Shown: piece after piece, positions 33,059 to 43,821 of the stretch
Layout of the letters: each line of letters opens with the position of its first letter
How positions within the stretch are numbered: position 1 is the stretch's first letter
Origin: Heterobilharzia americana
Taxonomy: Eukaryota > Platyhelminthes > Trematoda > Strigeidida > Schistosomatidae
DNA: 64,000 nucleotides
NCBI GenBank assembly: GCA_944470555.2
Contig: OX104132.1
Span: 2,055,755 to 2,119,754 of the forward strand
Direction of reading: 5' to 3'
The notes under the pieces: generated by a model
Databases searched by the model: none
Seen by the model: only the letters and a program-made list of their open reading frames with translations
What the model was told of the DNA's origin: nothing
Translations under genes and position numbers: made by a program

Positions 33059-33905
33059 GTTATCCGGATCTTGTTCAGGCATTGTGCCTAGTGCAGTAAA
33101 CCTCCATACTAGTTTGAGGTTAATGAACGCCTGTCTTGTTCCTCGGATCATGGCTGGATTTGACGTCATCGTCTGTGCCGCCAGTAGTTGAAACGACGCT
33201 GCCTATGTAGGTAGGTAGCTGAAAAAGACTACTTCATTTAAGTTTCTCTCATTAATGTTGATTGGCGCCTCTTCTTGTTGCTGTTGTTGGATGAGTATGT
33301 TCATCACATGTGTCTTATCTACGTTCACCTGAAGGAAGTCCCTTTTACGCTGCCTCGCCTCTTCTGTCCACTTGATGGACTTTACCTGTTGATCTTCAAG
33401 TGTGCGCGATATTAGACACAAGTCATCATCCTTGGCAAAATCCAAATCTTCTAGGATCTCTTCCCCGGTCCAGCTTATCCACCACTTCTCCCTCCTCATT
33501 GTCTGTTGCATGATCTAGTCCAGTCGACCACAATCAGGAAGATGGTAGGTGATGATATTAGACAGCCTTGTCTTACCTGTCAAAATGTCTTCACTCCAAA
33601 GACATCACTGAGCTTCCCATTGTGAATTACTTGGCATGTGGTGTTTTCATATAGTTGTTGAATGAGGTTGATGAGGATTTGTTGCACTAAAACCGTAGTG
33701 TTGAAGCAGCTGCCTGCCAAATTACTTCTCGATCGACGCTGTCGTAAGCCTTTTCAAAGTCGATGTCGTTCAGGTAGAGTTGAGTTGACTGTAATTCTAT
33801 ACTCTGTTCTATGATGATGTGTAGTGTGGTGTTGTAATTCGGTCGGCACATGATTTGTACTTCCTGAATCCAACCAGTCTCTTCTGGTCATAGTTTCGAA
33901 TTCAG
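33057..33905 (-). mobile_element. RTE-clade LINE, RT fragment, right palindrome arm
   Basis: Reverse-strand RTE, 5'-truncated near 33905 and 3'-truncated at the SINE junction (33057), so the C-terminal end and AAT tail are missing. The frame 33203-33511 has LDFAKDDDLCLISRTLEDQ and NVDKTHVMNI. Bases 33311-33905 mirror 28840-29437. Below that, homology to the left copy continues only at family level. Confidence 0.82.
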
Positions 33906-33917
33906 TGCATACTTTAG

Positions 33918-33943
33918 TCTCTCTCTCTCTCTCTCTCTCTCTC
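33918..33943. repeat. CT dinucleotide microsatellite
   Basis: Mirror of the GA run at 28803-28831. Confidence 0.93.
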
Positions 33944-34189
33944 TGCAGGATGATGTGGCTTAATGGTTTCTGAGATTACTATGTGAATTTGTAAGTAAAC
34001 AAACAAGCAAGCGAATATAAACTTCACTTTCAGAGTGATATTTTAGGTGATTATATTTAAGCACGAGTATGTGTGTTGATAGCTTTATTTGTGATCCATA
34101 AAGTCAACATACATCACTTGAAGCATGAGAACATTGTCTTCCTTAATAGGGAGAAGACGAAGGGAGAGGGTGAAATGACCACCGAATTC

Positions 34190-34485
34190 CGGCATATATT
34201 TCTCATGGACTGATCTCATTTGGGGATTCATTGGAGCCCTGAGTGCACTGGATATCTTTTTCGTCTAACTAGTGTAAGACTCTTCATTCAGCAGTGTACA
34301 CCGATCACCCCACCTCCAGGGGTGGAACCCAGGAGCTTCGGGTTCCATTCGTACATATTTTCAACTTCTGTCAGTTCACTATATCGTGTGACCTCTACCC
34401 AATGCCATCGTCGAGTAGGTGTCCTTATATTTGATCTGAATTTAATAAATCCTCACAAAAACCTCAGAGGTGAGGTGAAATTATC
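34190..34485 (-). mobile_element. tRNA-derived SINE, group B, right palindrome arm
   Basis: Mirror of 28265-28560. The hammerhead-like part is at about 34247-34297 on the reverse strand and carries the same insertion in the catalytic box, so the lesion predates the inverted duplication (or was copied by conversion). Confidence 0.7.
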
Positions 34486-34504
34486 GTTGCCGGGCAAATA
34501 TTCA

Positions 34505-35911
34505 TCAAAGCCATTTGCATATAAAACGATGAATTAATGATATCCTTCGATGTCACAGTACTTCACACATCTATCGAACCTCTATTGGCCAAGGACATGA
34601 TGTCGCTTCGGTTCAATGAATATACAAGCCTTACAGAATGCACAAAACTCAAATGTCCGTGTCTGATGGGATTCATCAACCTTTGTATGACAACATACTT
34701 CCAATTGTGCAGCAAGATATACGAAGAGATGAAAGGAAGTTCGATGGGATGATGGATATCCGGACTAATTGGAGAAGGAGTGATGCAGAGACTGGAAACA
34801 ATTATTCTACCTGTCATCAAACCAAAATTCTGGATTGTCTATTTGGATGACACTTCTGTCATTATGAAATAGGATGATATAGAAAAGACTCATAGTTTGA
34901 TCAACAACGTTTTTAGTGACCTCAGATTCACAATGGAGAAGGAGTCAAACAATCAACTACCATTCCTGGATGTTGTAGTCAGTGGGACAAATGTGGTTAA
35001 GCTGGGAACCCAAGTGTACAGGAAGCCAACACACACTGACTGACCAAATCCTCAAGTACAATAGCAACAACCCAACAAACCACAAGATAAGTTGCGTGCA
35101 TACTCTATTCAGAAGAGTGAGAATACATTACAATACAACAACTTCTCGGAGAGATGAAGAAAATTCCTTGATGTCCATCCTGAAGAAGAACGGCTACACA
35201 CGAAACTTTATCACAACATGCCTATCCCCTACATCGTCAACTACAAAGTCATACAGAGAAATCAACAGACGCATCATCCATCCTACCATACATAAAGATT
35301 GTATCAGAAATCACGACAAGATTACTGAGTCAAACCACTTGGAATTGGTGTGGCCACTCATTAACCAACAAATTGCCTGCAAACACTATTGTGGAAAGCA
35401 AAGGATGCAAGACGCAAAGAAGACGAACCGAATATGATTTAGAAAATGAAATGGAATAACTGTAGTCAACACTACACATTGGACAAAGTGGCCGCCCACC
35501 TTCGACTTCGTCTACATGTGAACACCAATTGGCTATTAAACGCAACACACGACATTTCATCACTCATTTCAATGTATGTGGATGACAACTAATGAGATGA
35601 ATTGAATTTGGACAATGTAGAAATGTTTGAGTGAGAGAGGAAAGAGGTAAAACAAAGAATGTCGTCAGAGAATTCCTAGAAGCTTGGCACTGACACCAGT
35701 CAATCATTCAGCAATCAGTGGATGTGTAGACACAGACCCAACATATCAGGGAATAAGAAAGATGATGAACGAGAGGAAGGTGAGAGGTGAAGCAGAGGGA
35801 CAGGCAGCAGGAATGTCTATGCAGCCAGTCAATGATACAAGAATAGGAGGGAACAACCAATCACAGACCACATCATCAGAGGAAGCCACTAAATCACTGA
35901 GGGAGAGATAG
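34505..35911 (+). mobile_element. Penelope-like element, RT palm to C-terminus, right palindrome arm
   Basis: Forward mirror of 26836-28245. Motif A SFDVTVLHTSIEP (34543-34582), motif B-like KGSSMG followed by a stop (34735-34752), WIVYLDDTSVIM (34835-34870), FTMEKESNNQLPFLDVVV (34925-34980), VYRKPTHTD (35018-35042), the 151-residue frame 34982-35437, the GIY-YIG remnant YTGQSGRP..CEHQLAIKRN (35480-35550), REFLEAWH (35665-35690) and DTDPTYQGIRKM (35725-35765). The protein end is at about 35911. Frameshifts occur at the same places as in the left arm. Confidence 0.8.
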
Positions 35912-36290
35912 TGACAGCTCACTTCATACTGAAGTTATTTCTGATGATGATGTCGATGTCACTGTCTGGGAAGGCGATGAAAGCTTCACGATTAAACAAC
36001 AACAACCGAGCTACTCAGAGAACACAACACAATCAAGATCATGTGATATGTTTTGTCATTTTGAGAATTTGAGATCATATCTCTCTTCTTATGCGTAAGA
36101 AATGAGATGATGAATTTGAAGTGGGGTGAAACGTGTGTCCAGATTGATTCTAGTGTGATTCAGCAAGGTGTATAAAACATTCTTTGTTCTGTATTGTTTT
36201 AGCTGCCGTTTGTAAGCTACTTACTGTTTTTTAAGTAGTGTAATTATGTTGATACAATTTCGTAGATGTTGTATTGTATCATTCGAGACT
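35912..36290 (+). mobile_element. PLE 3' untranslated region, right palindrome arm
   Basis: Follows the PLE stop directly. It contains ctgatgatgatgtcgatgtc...ggcgatgaaagcttcacg and gagctactcagagaacac (35940-36030) and a gtggggtgaaacgtgtgtcc segment (36120-36140). The first motif family recurs near 37.15 and 49.25 kb beside other PLE scraps, so it marks PLE 3' ends. Confidence 0.55.
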
Positions 36291-36374
36291 TGTTCGGACC
36301 ACTTAACTGCTCACGTGATGAAAAATAGTTATATATACCAAAAAATTGTACCCATCGCGCAAGAAGTGGTTTTC

Positions 36375-36510
36375 GTGTATCGGTGGTGTAGTGGATATTG
36401 TTCTGGCGTTTGAGGCGATCATTCTCGAATCCGAATATCGGTGTGAACAACATCACGCACCGGTAGCACGTGCATCCCGCTGAGGCGTCCCAAATGCGAC
36501 TTTAGTTGAT
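36375..36510 (+). mobile_element. Sm-alpha-like SINE (group A), best tRNA-like head, ribozyme lost
   Basis: Forward copy with the clearest pol III promoter remnant of the group: A-box-like GGTGGTGTAGTGG (36381-36393) and B-box-like TCTCGAATCC (36422-36431) at tRNA-like spacing. The hammerhead part (about 36460-36500) reads CTGAGGCGTCCCAAATGCGAC, and the GAAA box is gone, so no cleavage is expected. It sits just outside the IR-B right arm. Confidence 0.72.
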
Positions 36511-36880
36511 CTGCATGAGTTGACTTTTTGCATCCTTGAATACCGATCCTTGAAATCCTACAAGGCAATTTTCTCACCCTACATAAAGAAGATTCTTAGA
36601 TCACGATTCAATTATTGAATCCTTTTTGTATTGTTGTATCCCAAGAGTTCACATAATTTCTTCATTGTTTATTATGCAGACCGAAATGTACAATAGAAAA
36701 CGAAGACAAACTAAACATTATCTACAAAATAAACCGCAGAAACTAAGAAAAACGCTAAATTGGACTGAGTGTTCGCCTTGTTCATATCCAGCTTCATGAA
36801 TATGATGTAACAGTGAAGTAGCATGACATTTCTTCAAGGATTTCAATCCATACAGACAACTGTGAAAATCCTGAATGGAG

Positions 36881-37228
36881 AAAAGAGATACAAATAATGT
36901 CAGAGCTTGGTATTTCGGTCAGACAATGATCAACACACATATTGATATGGACCTAATCGATCAACCAATACGAAGTGACAAGATGGTCATATCTCAAGGT
37001 CATCAGAACAACCAATCGAAACGAATGTTGAGAAAGTGATAAGGTGTTGGTTGAAACAACCAATGACACACAAGGTCGCTCGGTGTGATATACTACTAAT
37101 CTGATACTTGTGAAGTAGATGATTTAGGTCAGATTTTTCTGAAGTTTATGCAGATGATGATGTTGTCTAGAATGACAATGTTGAAGGTTTCACAAATAAA
37201 TCATCCAGTTCAGAGAATGGAATACTAT
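36881..37228. repeat. Inverted repeat IR-E, right arm
   Basis: Reverse complement of 32525-32871. Outside the arms the sequences differ at once on both sides. Confidence 0.9.
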
Positions 37229-37565
37229 CGAAATTCCCTGGCCCTGACTATTGTATAACTTGACTTACACAATTATGTCTTTAAATGAAGGGACTCAACT
37301 GCTGACGGTAGACAGAAGACTGGTAGTTCGAACCCTAGTCGAGTATCATTAATACAAATTTCACAAAAACAATGATGATCTCATCTAGTCAAACTAGTAC
37401 TAATTATTATCCTGGATTACTACACTCTCATATTCCGCAAGGACACAAGAGTTGAAGGACATCTCTAATGATGAAATTGTCCATCAATGTATATACTGTT
37501 TACAAGACATTCGGTGAATACGTCAGAAGGTATATGGGTAACCATTATTATTATCATTATTTATT
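37228..37565. other. Unassigned stretch with tRNA-like trace
   Basis: A forward B-box-like GGTAGTTCGAACCC lies at 37320-37335 inside otherwise unassigned sequence, probably a degraded group C SINE. Confidence 0.45.
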
Positions 37566-38915
37566 CGTACTTTGGGTTCCTAGTGGAACATACGCCTTCA
37601 CTAGTACATAATCTCTTCACCATCTTCTCCGCTGTCTTCTAAACTTGGCTCCATGACAGCCCAGAAGTTTCCATTTCTTCCCCATATGATCTCCTCCGTG
37701 TCACCCTCGCCTTGGACGCCCACATCATCCTTTCTCATTTCATTTCCACTCGATGACATGGCGCATGCTGTCCCTGAATGGTCTTCTCAGTGTATGTTCA
37801 ATCCAATCCATCTCCGCGTTCTGCTCCTGCTAGTTGGTTCGTTTTCAGGTCAGAGTGAGCTCCCCCTATTTATTCTTATTATTCTTCTATCTGATCTTTA
37901 TCTACACTGTCAATTGAGCGTACGCGGCATCTGCTCATGTATGTCTGTAGTTTTTTGGAAATGCTTTTTGTAACGCACCAAGTCTTTCAACCATCACATA
38001 GAAGTACTGACTAGACTGGCATTAGTGTTGAAAATCCGCATCTTGTAGTGCAGTAGATCTCCACACTGATTTCAGACTAATGCAGAAAGGCCTGTCGTGC
38101 TGTTTTTCTGATCCTGGCTGGCTTTCACATTCTCATATGTGCCTGTGTTGCCTGTAGTTGATACGATGCTGCCTAGACAGGTTAAAGAGACAACTTCCTT
38201 CTTTGACAACTCTTCGCTGCCTTTTCCGCTTACTTATTGATTTTTGCCTATAGATCTTTGAGTTTATATGACATTCAACATAAACCATCATCGGCGAAAT
38301 CCAAATCTTATCTTTGTCGATTCACCGGACAGACAGTGTATGCCTATCTTCTCACAGCTCCTCACTGCTTGTTGCATGATCCAGTCGACCACAATCAGGA
38401 AGATCGTCGGTGATAGTAGCAGCAGCCTTGTCCTACTCCTGTCTTCACTTCAAAGGCGTCACTGAGCTTCCCATTGTGAATTACTTAGCATGTGGCGTCT
38501 TCATATAAATGCTGTTGAATGAGGTTGATAAGTGTTTATGTCACTAAAACCGTAGTGTCAAACTACTTCTCGATCGACGCTGTCGAAGGCTTTTTGAAGA
38601 GTGATGAAGTGGAGGTAAACAGTTGACTGGCATTCTATACTCTGTTCTATAATGACGCGTAGGATAGCAATTTGATCTGCACATGATTTGTACTTCCTGA
38701 ATCCAGCCAGCCTGTTTGGGTCGTAATTTTAAATCCTTAGCATTTCCCAGTCTCTCTAGGAGGATACGGTTTAATGTTTTGCTTGGGGTGGACAGTGATG
38801 GAGCATGATTCCGTCTCAGTTCTTGCAAAGACTTAGGTCTCCCTTCTTTGGGATTTTGATAAGGTGGCCCTTCTTCCAATCAGCTCGTACCCTTCCTTTC
38901 TAAAGTTTCCAGTAT
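37565..38915 (-). mobile_element. RTE-clade LINE, RT to 3' end, decayed
   Basis: Reverse-strand copy. The 3' end is near 37575 at an ATTATT tail; the C-terminal block lies at 37760-37820; the palm area around 38280-38330 is unreadable. The frame 38544-38879 contains GRPKSLQELRRNHAPSLS, KTLNRILLERLGNAKDLKLRPKQAGWIQEVQIMC (the RPEQAGFRK block) and a frameshift before the TLRxI block. 5' truncated near 38915. Confidence 0.82.
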
Positions 38916-39590
38916 TTGTTAATAATTACTTCTCTGAGTTCAGAGAGCACAATACAGCCAATACCATCCACCTGAACTACAAATAATCTCTACTATTTCA
39001 AAATGATACAAGCGTAACACGTTTCACGTTGTTCAAAGATGAGACGACTTCTCCGAAATGCAAGCTTCCATAAGAGAACAACTATTCTTTCTCTATGAGT
39101 GCCTACATCAGCATGTTCTGCCGAAGACTGTCAGATGTAGACCATCGATTAACCGTTCAATGCGCTGGAAAATAGTTGAACAAAGTGGAAGACAAATAGT
39201 ACAACTGATGATAATAGGTGTACATCATCCGATCCAGAAATACTAATGAGTGATTAACAATCAAAAGGCAAAACTACGAAGCATACTAAAAGAAAAAACA
39301 CAATAAAACAACTTAGCTCAGAGAATACAATACAACCAAGAAGATGGCCAAGCTCGAATCCTTTTTCGAACATTTGAAAGTAACAGGTGCTTATCAATAA
39401 TGTAAAATTGTTTCAAGCTCTGTACTTTCTATCAGTCACTACACTTTCACCGTTTATCCATCGCTTCGGTCAGTTCGGCTGTATACCACAGAAGTTAACT
39501 GAAAAACTTCACTACAGCCGGTCTCTTACAACATCCGAATAACAAAAAATCTCACTACTGTCAACTCAAAACTACAAAAATAGGATACAA
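38915..39590. other. Unassigned stretch with PLE 3'-like traces
   Basis: Contains ctgagttcagagagcacaatac (38935-38956) and cttagctcagagaatacaatac (39312-39333), both like the tcagagaacac motif of the PLE 3' region. No coding content recognised. Confidence 0.4.
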
Positions 39591-39790
39591 AACAATAAAA
39601 CCTCCATTGACATATCAGCTTTTATGTGGGTCCAGTCGGTCGTTCCATTTATCAAAATAACAACATGTATATCATCAACTAATGCGAAAAAGGATTAAAG
39701 ACAGTCATGTCTATCACAGTACAACATTCGTGAACCGAAGAAGTTCGATGACGTGAAAAACACTTGACACTGATGAAGTACCGAATCGTA
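39590..39790 (-). repeat. Dispersed 250-bp repeat, outer copy
   Basis: Matches 42290-42560 inverted (shared tatcagctttta/ggacccgctta and gacagtcatgtctatcac segments) and, less closely, the arm copies at 40620-40930 and 43300-43570. So the unit occurs four times around IR-C. Confidence 0.65.
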
Positions 39791-40203
39791 AGAGTAAGAG
39801 TTAGCGCCAATAAGAGAATTACATTTCATATGGGTATCGAAACAAACATACTACTAGTCATGCAGAAAACAATCATGCGAAAATGACTTCTTAAATAATA
39901 CTCAAATCAATAACAGTGTTTTATACAACCTGGAGCATAACAACAATAAACACATCTCAAAATCTACAAAAAACACCATAGTTACAACTTTGGAATCAAC
40001 CGAAAAATCCTTATTTCTACGTCAAGCAACTTGAAGAAATTCGCACCAAAAATATAACCATACAAGTTAATAATCAATAGCTTATTCTGATTAATCCTTC
40101 TGAAAAACCAGTCTCTCCATCAAGGTCATTCTCATCACACACTAGGTAGGATAGATGAAAACTTTAAGCTTATTGGTCAGTAACATAAAATGTTGATTTT
40201 TAT

Positions 40204-40390
40204 TTCAGTCAATCTGTACAAAACATTGAATCGAGCAGACAAATCTGTTCACCTGAAGATGATGAATGAAGTGGATAAACTTCATTGGAAATGCAAAGAT
40301 CGGATTGTTGAAGAATTCATTAAACAGAGGGGGGGGGGGTTAATGGAAGATGTGCAAGGATATGAAAGAGACTATGTCATTAGTAGTTGA
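40204..40390 (+). pseudogene. Exon-like segment with splice-acceptor context
   Basis: A canonical acceptor, tttttatttcag, ends at about 40208 and opens a frame without stops that reads NLYKTLNRADKSVHLKMMNE and continues VDKLHWKCKDRIVEEF to an 11-G run, then to a stop at 40390. The amino-acid composition looks protein-like rather than random, but I do not recognise the family. The mirror copy at 43822-44008 on the reverse strand keeps the acceptor and most codons but has a G-run length change that shifts the frame. It could be an exon captured from a host gene, or a chance frame. Confidence 0.4.
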
Positions 40391-40932
40391 TAGTAGATTG
40401 TGATAGAGTTTTCACAAATCATCCAATCTCAACACGATTTGCACATTCATACATTCCAGTGTAGAATATTGAGAATAGGTTGACAGAAATCTCTTCAACT
40501 AGATTTCGCCACCATTCAACATTCATCAGTGAGGTGTGTGTCAGTCAATATCTCATTGTACACAAATCAGTAGACTGTAGGATGACAACATCACCCTCTA
40601 AACTCACCCACACACAATAGTCTCAGTCGCATTAATCAACATTACCTAATTTAATCTGGTTCTCAATACCACAGTAGTTTAACATCATCTCCATCAATTG
40701 GTCATTCCATTGGTCGAAATAACAACATGCACACATGATCAAGTGATGGGAAAAGAGATAACAGACAGTCATGTCTATCACAGGATAACATTCAATAATC
40801 GAAGAAGTCAGATGATGTGATAAGCAGTTGAAATTGATGGAGTGTGGAATAGTCGACGTGAAAGAATTCAACTCTCATAACTTCACTTCAAGTCGTAGTA
40901 AGAACTCAGATAAACTGAAATATAGACAACTC

Positions 40933-40986
40933 TCCTCCTCCTCCTCCTCCTCCTCCTCCTCCTCCCTCCTCCTCCTCTCCTCCTCA
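40933..40986. repeat. CTC trinucleotide microsatellite
   Basis: About 15 CTC units with interruptions; the mirror run at 43225-43264 is shorter, so this is the main indel between IR-C arms. Confidence 0.95.
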
Positions 40987-41107
40987 ATATCTGTGCATTC
41001 CTGATTACAACTTATCCATCGGTAATCTGAATGGATTCATGATGAAGTTTATAGGATCAGGAGTGAGTAACTCGACTTTCAGATTACCAAAGTGGCTTGG
41101 CTTTGAT

Positions 41108-41483
41108 AACGACTACTGACAAGTGAGATATGGACGACTCCATACCGACTGACACTCAACATTTAGTAGCAAAATGTAGTGCACAGCAGCAGTGTCACAT
41201 CAATCCGCTTCATCTATGATACCCGATCCGTATCCATATATTTCATACTATATACATATATAGGTAGGTTATGCGTTGATTTGTCACTGTGTAGCAGCAG
41301 TCTCACTCGTGGATACCGGACACCCACCAACTCCATGACTGACTCAATGTCCCTGAGAAACACCTTGATGTCTCCATCGAGAAGCTTTACAGGTCATGGA
41401 ATCTTCATCACATTGGGAAGCAGGGACACAAATTGGAAGCAATAAACGGCGAGTATTCACGGAGGGATGAGTCAGTAGTCGTT
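41108..41483 (-). repeat. Gag-like repeat with 13-bp inverted ends, left IR-C arm
   Basis: Bounded by AACGACTACTGAC (41108-41120) and its exact reverse complement (41471-41483). On the reverse strand the inside reads DGDIKVFLRDIESVMELVG (about 41320-41390), related to DGDIKVFLRDFELVAKLVG at 19.4 kb. Stops interrupt the frame on both sides. The inverted ends may mark a small mobile unit or may be a coincidence of duplication. Confidence 0.55.
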
Positions 41484-41554
41484 AAATATTGTAAACCTTG
41501 TACTGAAACCATCATTTGCAAAATATACTTCATTTCCTCTTTTGCTTCTTTATT

Positions 41555-42659
41555 GATTTCCTTTTCATACGCCTACTTTGTCTCTTGTGTTTTTCTTGGC
41601 GAAATCTTTACCCATTGCTAGTAATTCTTTATGATTTCTGCCACCGTCTCAACATATACTACTTATATGCATTCTTATCAGCAACGCCTACAACAGCATC
41701 TTTACAACCCAGATAACTTCATTAAAACTAAACTGTCAACACGATTTATCCAGTAGACTTCTAAAAAAAACTCCGGTAAAGATAACTACTTGTTACCTTC
41801 TAATTTAGTGCTGTTGAGTGTTTGCGACCAAACTCACTCACAACATTCACATGTTAGGATGAAAACATTTTTTGTCAAATCATTGATGAATATTTTTCAA
41901 ATTGAATCATTGTTTCATCTGTTAAATAAGTCAATAGTAGGTAAATATTAAAATATATATGTATATTGAATTGAAAAACTATCTAACATTAACCGCCTTG
42001 AGTTCAATCCAATCAGGCTGGAGAACTGTTACACTCGCATCTGAATCGTTTCATAGTCTTCAAAGGATAAAATGAAGGAGAGACAAAGAAATTGAGATAT
42101 CTAGTATACGTATGTCAATGTCAAGAAAGATTACATTATCTTATTTGTTTTCTTCTAATATTTGTCGCTATGGTGTCCACTTTTTGGTAACTATGGTGAT
42201 AATAAATAGCTAAGTAAACAGGAAATAACTACTGATATCCGGTACCAAACTGTTCTATGTTTTATCATATATGTACAGATATTGAGGAGGAGAATTGCCT
42301 ACACTTCAGTTGATCTAAGTTCTAACTACGATTTCAAGTGAAGTTACGAGAGTTGTATTCCTTCACATTGACGATTCCATACTTCATCAGTGTCAACTGT
42401 GTATCACATCATCGAACTTCTTCGGTTCATGGATGCTATACTCTGATAGACATGACTGTCTGTTATCCCTTTTCCCATCACTTGATCATATATACATGTT
42501 GTTATTCCAATAAATCGAACGATCGATTGGACCCGCTTAGGAGCTGATATGTTAATCGAGACTGGAAACTTCTATCCAGTAAAACAATAGACAACTATAA
42601 GTATAGCAACAAATAATAATATAGAAAAATATTCTTTTCAGTAATTTTTTCTCTCTACA
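41555..42659. other. IR-C spacer
   Basis: About 1.1 kb between the arms. 41595-41665 matches 19265-19330 inverted (gag-like repeat neighbourhood). 42275-42560 is another copy of the 250-bp repeat in direct orientation to 43215-43570. The rest is AT-rich and unassigned. Confidence 0.55.
42275..42560 (+). repeat. Dispersed 250-bp repeat, spacer copy
   Basis: Starts acagatattgaggaggag and shares gacatgactgtctgttatc, tttcccatcacttgatcat and an ORF fragment MTVCYPFSHHLI with the arm copy at 43325-43564 (MTVCYLFSHHLI). Closest to the outer copy at 39590. It lacks the long GAG expansion. Confidence 0.68.
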
Positions 42660-42660
42660 G

Positions 42661-42875
42661 GAAATCAAGGAAGATGCAGAAGAGGAAATGAAGTATATTT
42701 TTCAAATGATGGTTTCAGTACAAGGTTTACAATATTTAACGACTACTGACTCATCCCTCCTGAATACTCGCCGTTTACTGCTTCCAATTTGTGTCCCTGC
42801 TTCCCAATGTGATGAAGATTCCATGACCTGTAAAGCTTCTCGATGGAGACATCAAGGTGTTTCTCAGGGACATTG
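42661..42875 (+). pseudogene. Second exon-like segment at IR-C inner edge
   Basis: Directly after tttttctctctacag the frame reads EIKEDAEEEMKYIFQMMVSV and then QGLQYLTTTD, continuing open until 42875 through the start of the gag-like repeat. The acidic, charged start after a good acceptor looks like a real internal exon joined to repeat sequence. The mirror at 41,5 kb loses the acceptor. Family not recognised; moderate-to-low confidence that it was ever spliced. Confidence 0.35.
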
Positions 42876-43112
42876 AGTCAGTCATGGAGTTGGTGGGTGT
42901 CCGGTATCCACGAGTGAGACTGTTGCTACATAGTGACAAATCATTGCATAACCTACCTATATATGTATATAGTATGGAATATGTGGATACGGATCGGGTA
43001 TCATAGATGAAGCGGATTGATGTGACACTGCTGCTGTGCACTACATTTTGCTACTAAATGTTGAGTGTCAGTCGGTATGGAGTCGTCCATATCTCATTTG
43101 TCAGTAGTCGTT
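42738..43112 (+). repeat. Gag-like repeat with 13-bp inverted ends, right IR-C arm
   Basis: Same unit as 41108-41483 mirrored; AACGACTACTGAC at 42738-42750 and its complement at 43100-43112 are both unchanged. Confidence 0.55.
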
Positions 43113-43224
43113 ATCAAAGCCAAGCCACCTTGATAATCTGAAAGTCGAGTTACTCACTCCTGATCCTATAAACTTCATCATGAATCCATTCAGGTTACCG
43201 ATGGATAAGTTGTAATCAGGAATG

Positions 43225-43264
43225 CACAGATATTGAGGAGGAGGAGGAGGAGGAGGAGGAGGAG
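43225..43264. repeat. GAG trinucleotide microsatellite
   Basis: Mirror of the CTC run at 40933-40986, shorter and without interruption. Confidence 0.94.
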
Positions 43265-43299
43265 ATTTGTCTATATTTCAGTTTATCTGAGTTCTTACT

Positions 43300-43570
43300 A
43301 CGACTTGAAGTGAAGTTATAAGAGTTGAATTCTTTCACGTCGACTATTCCACACTCCATCAATTTCAACTGTCTATCACATCATCTGACTTCTTCGATTA
43401 TTGAATGTTATCCTGTGATAGACATGACTGTCTGTTATCTCTTTTCCCATCACTTGATCATGTGTGCATGTTGTTATTTCGACCAATGGAATGACCAATT
43501 GATGGAGATGATGTCAAACTACTGTGGTATTGAGAACCAGATTAAATTAGGTAATGTTGATTAATGCGAC
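43300..43570 (+). repeat. Dispersed 250-bp repeat, right IR-C arm copy
   Basis: Carries the 79-residue frame (43325-43564) that differs by one residue from its mirror at 40632-40871. The similar but diverged frame at 42338-42547 shares MTVCY.FSHHLI. Conservation of this stretch may reflect recent duplication, not coding. Confidence 0.65.
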
Positions 43571-43821
43571 TGAGACTATTGTGTGTGGGTGAGTTTAGAG
43601 GGTGATGTTGTCATCCTACAGTCTACTGATTTGTGTACAATGAGATATTGACTGACACACACCTCACTGATGAATGTTGAATGGTGGCGAAATCTAGTTG
43701 AAGAGATTTCTGTCAACCTATTCTCAATATTCGACACTGGAATGTATGAATGTGTAAATCATGTTGAGATTGGATGATTTGTGAAAACTCTATCACAATC
43801 TACTATCAACTACTAATGATG

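Larger units (their letters stand above)
33311..36290. repeat. Palindrome IR-B, right arm (about 3 kb)
   Basis: Mirror of 26458-29437. The outer edge at 36290 (attcgagact) is sharp; outside it the flanks are only distantly alike. The inner edge near 33311 is also sharp although both sides are RTE sequence. Sharp edges inside a shared element suggest a duplication or conversion tract ending there. Confidence 0.93.
39791..41554. repeat. Palindrome IR-C, left arm (about 1.75 kb)
   Basis: Reverse complement of 42660-44409. Small differences cluster in the trinucleotide run, the G run (40326-40340) and a few substitutions. Contents: an exon-like segment (40204-40390), the 250-bp repeat, the CTC run and the gag-like repeat. 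Confidence 0.9.

Noticed and set aside
40933..40986. CTC run as a CRISPR-like array
   Set aside because: Plain trinucleotide microsatellite without spacers; nothing in the window resembles a prokaryotic array.
41108..41483. Call as a DNA transposon (MITE)
   Set aside because: Only the 13-bp inverted ends support this; no target duplication was found and both copies lie in one palindrome.
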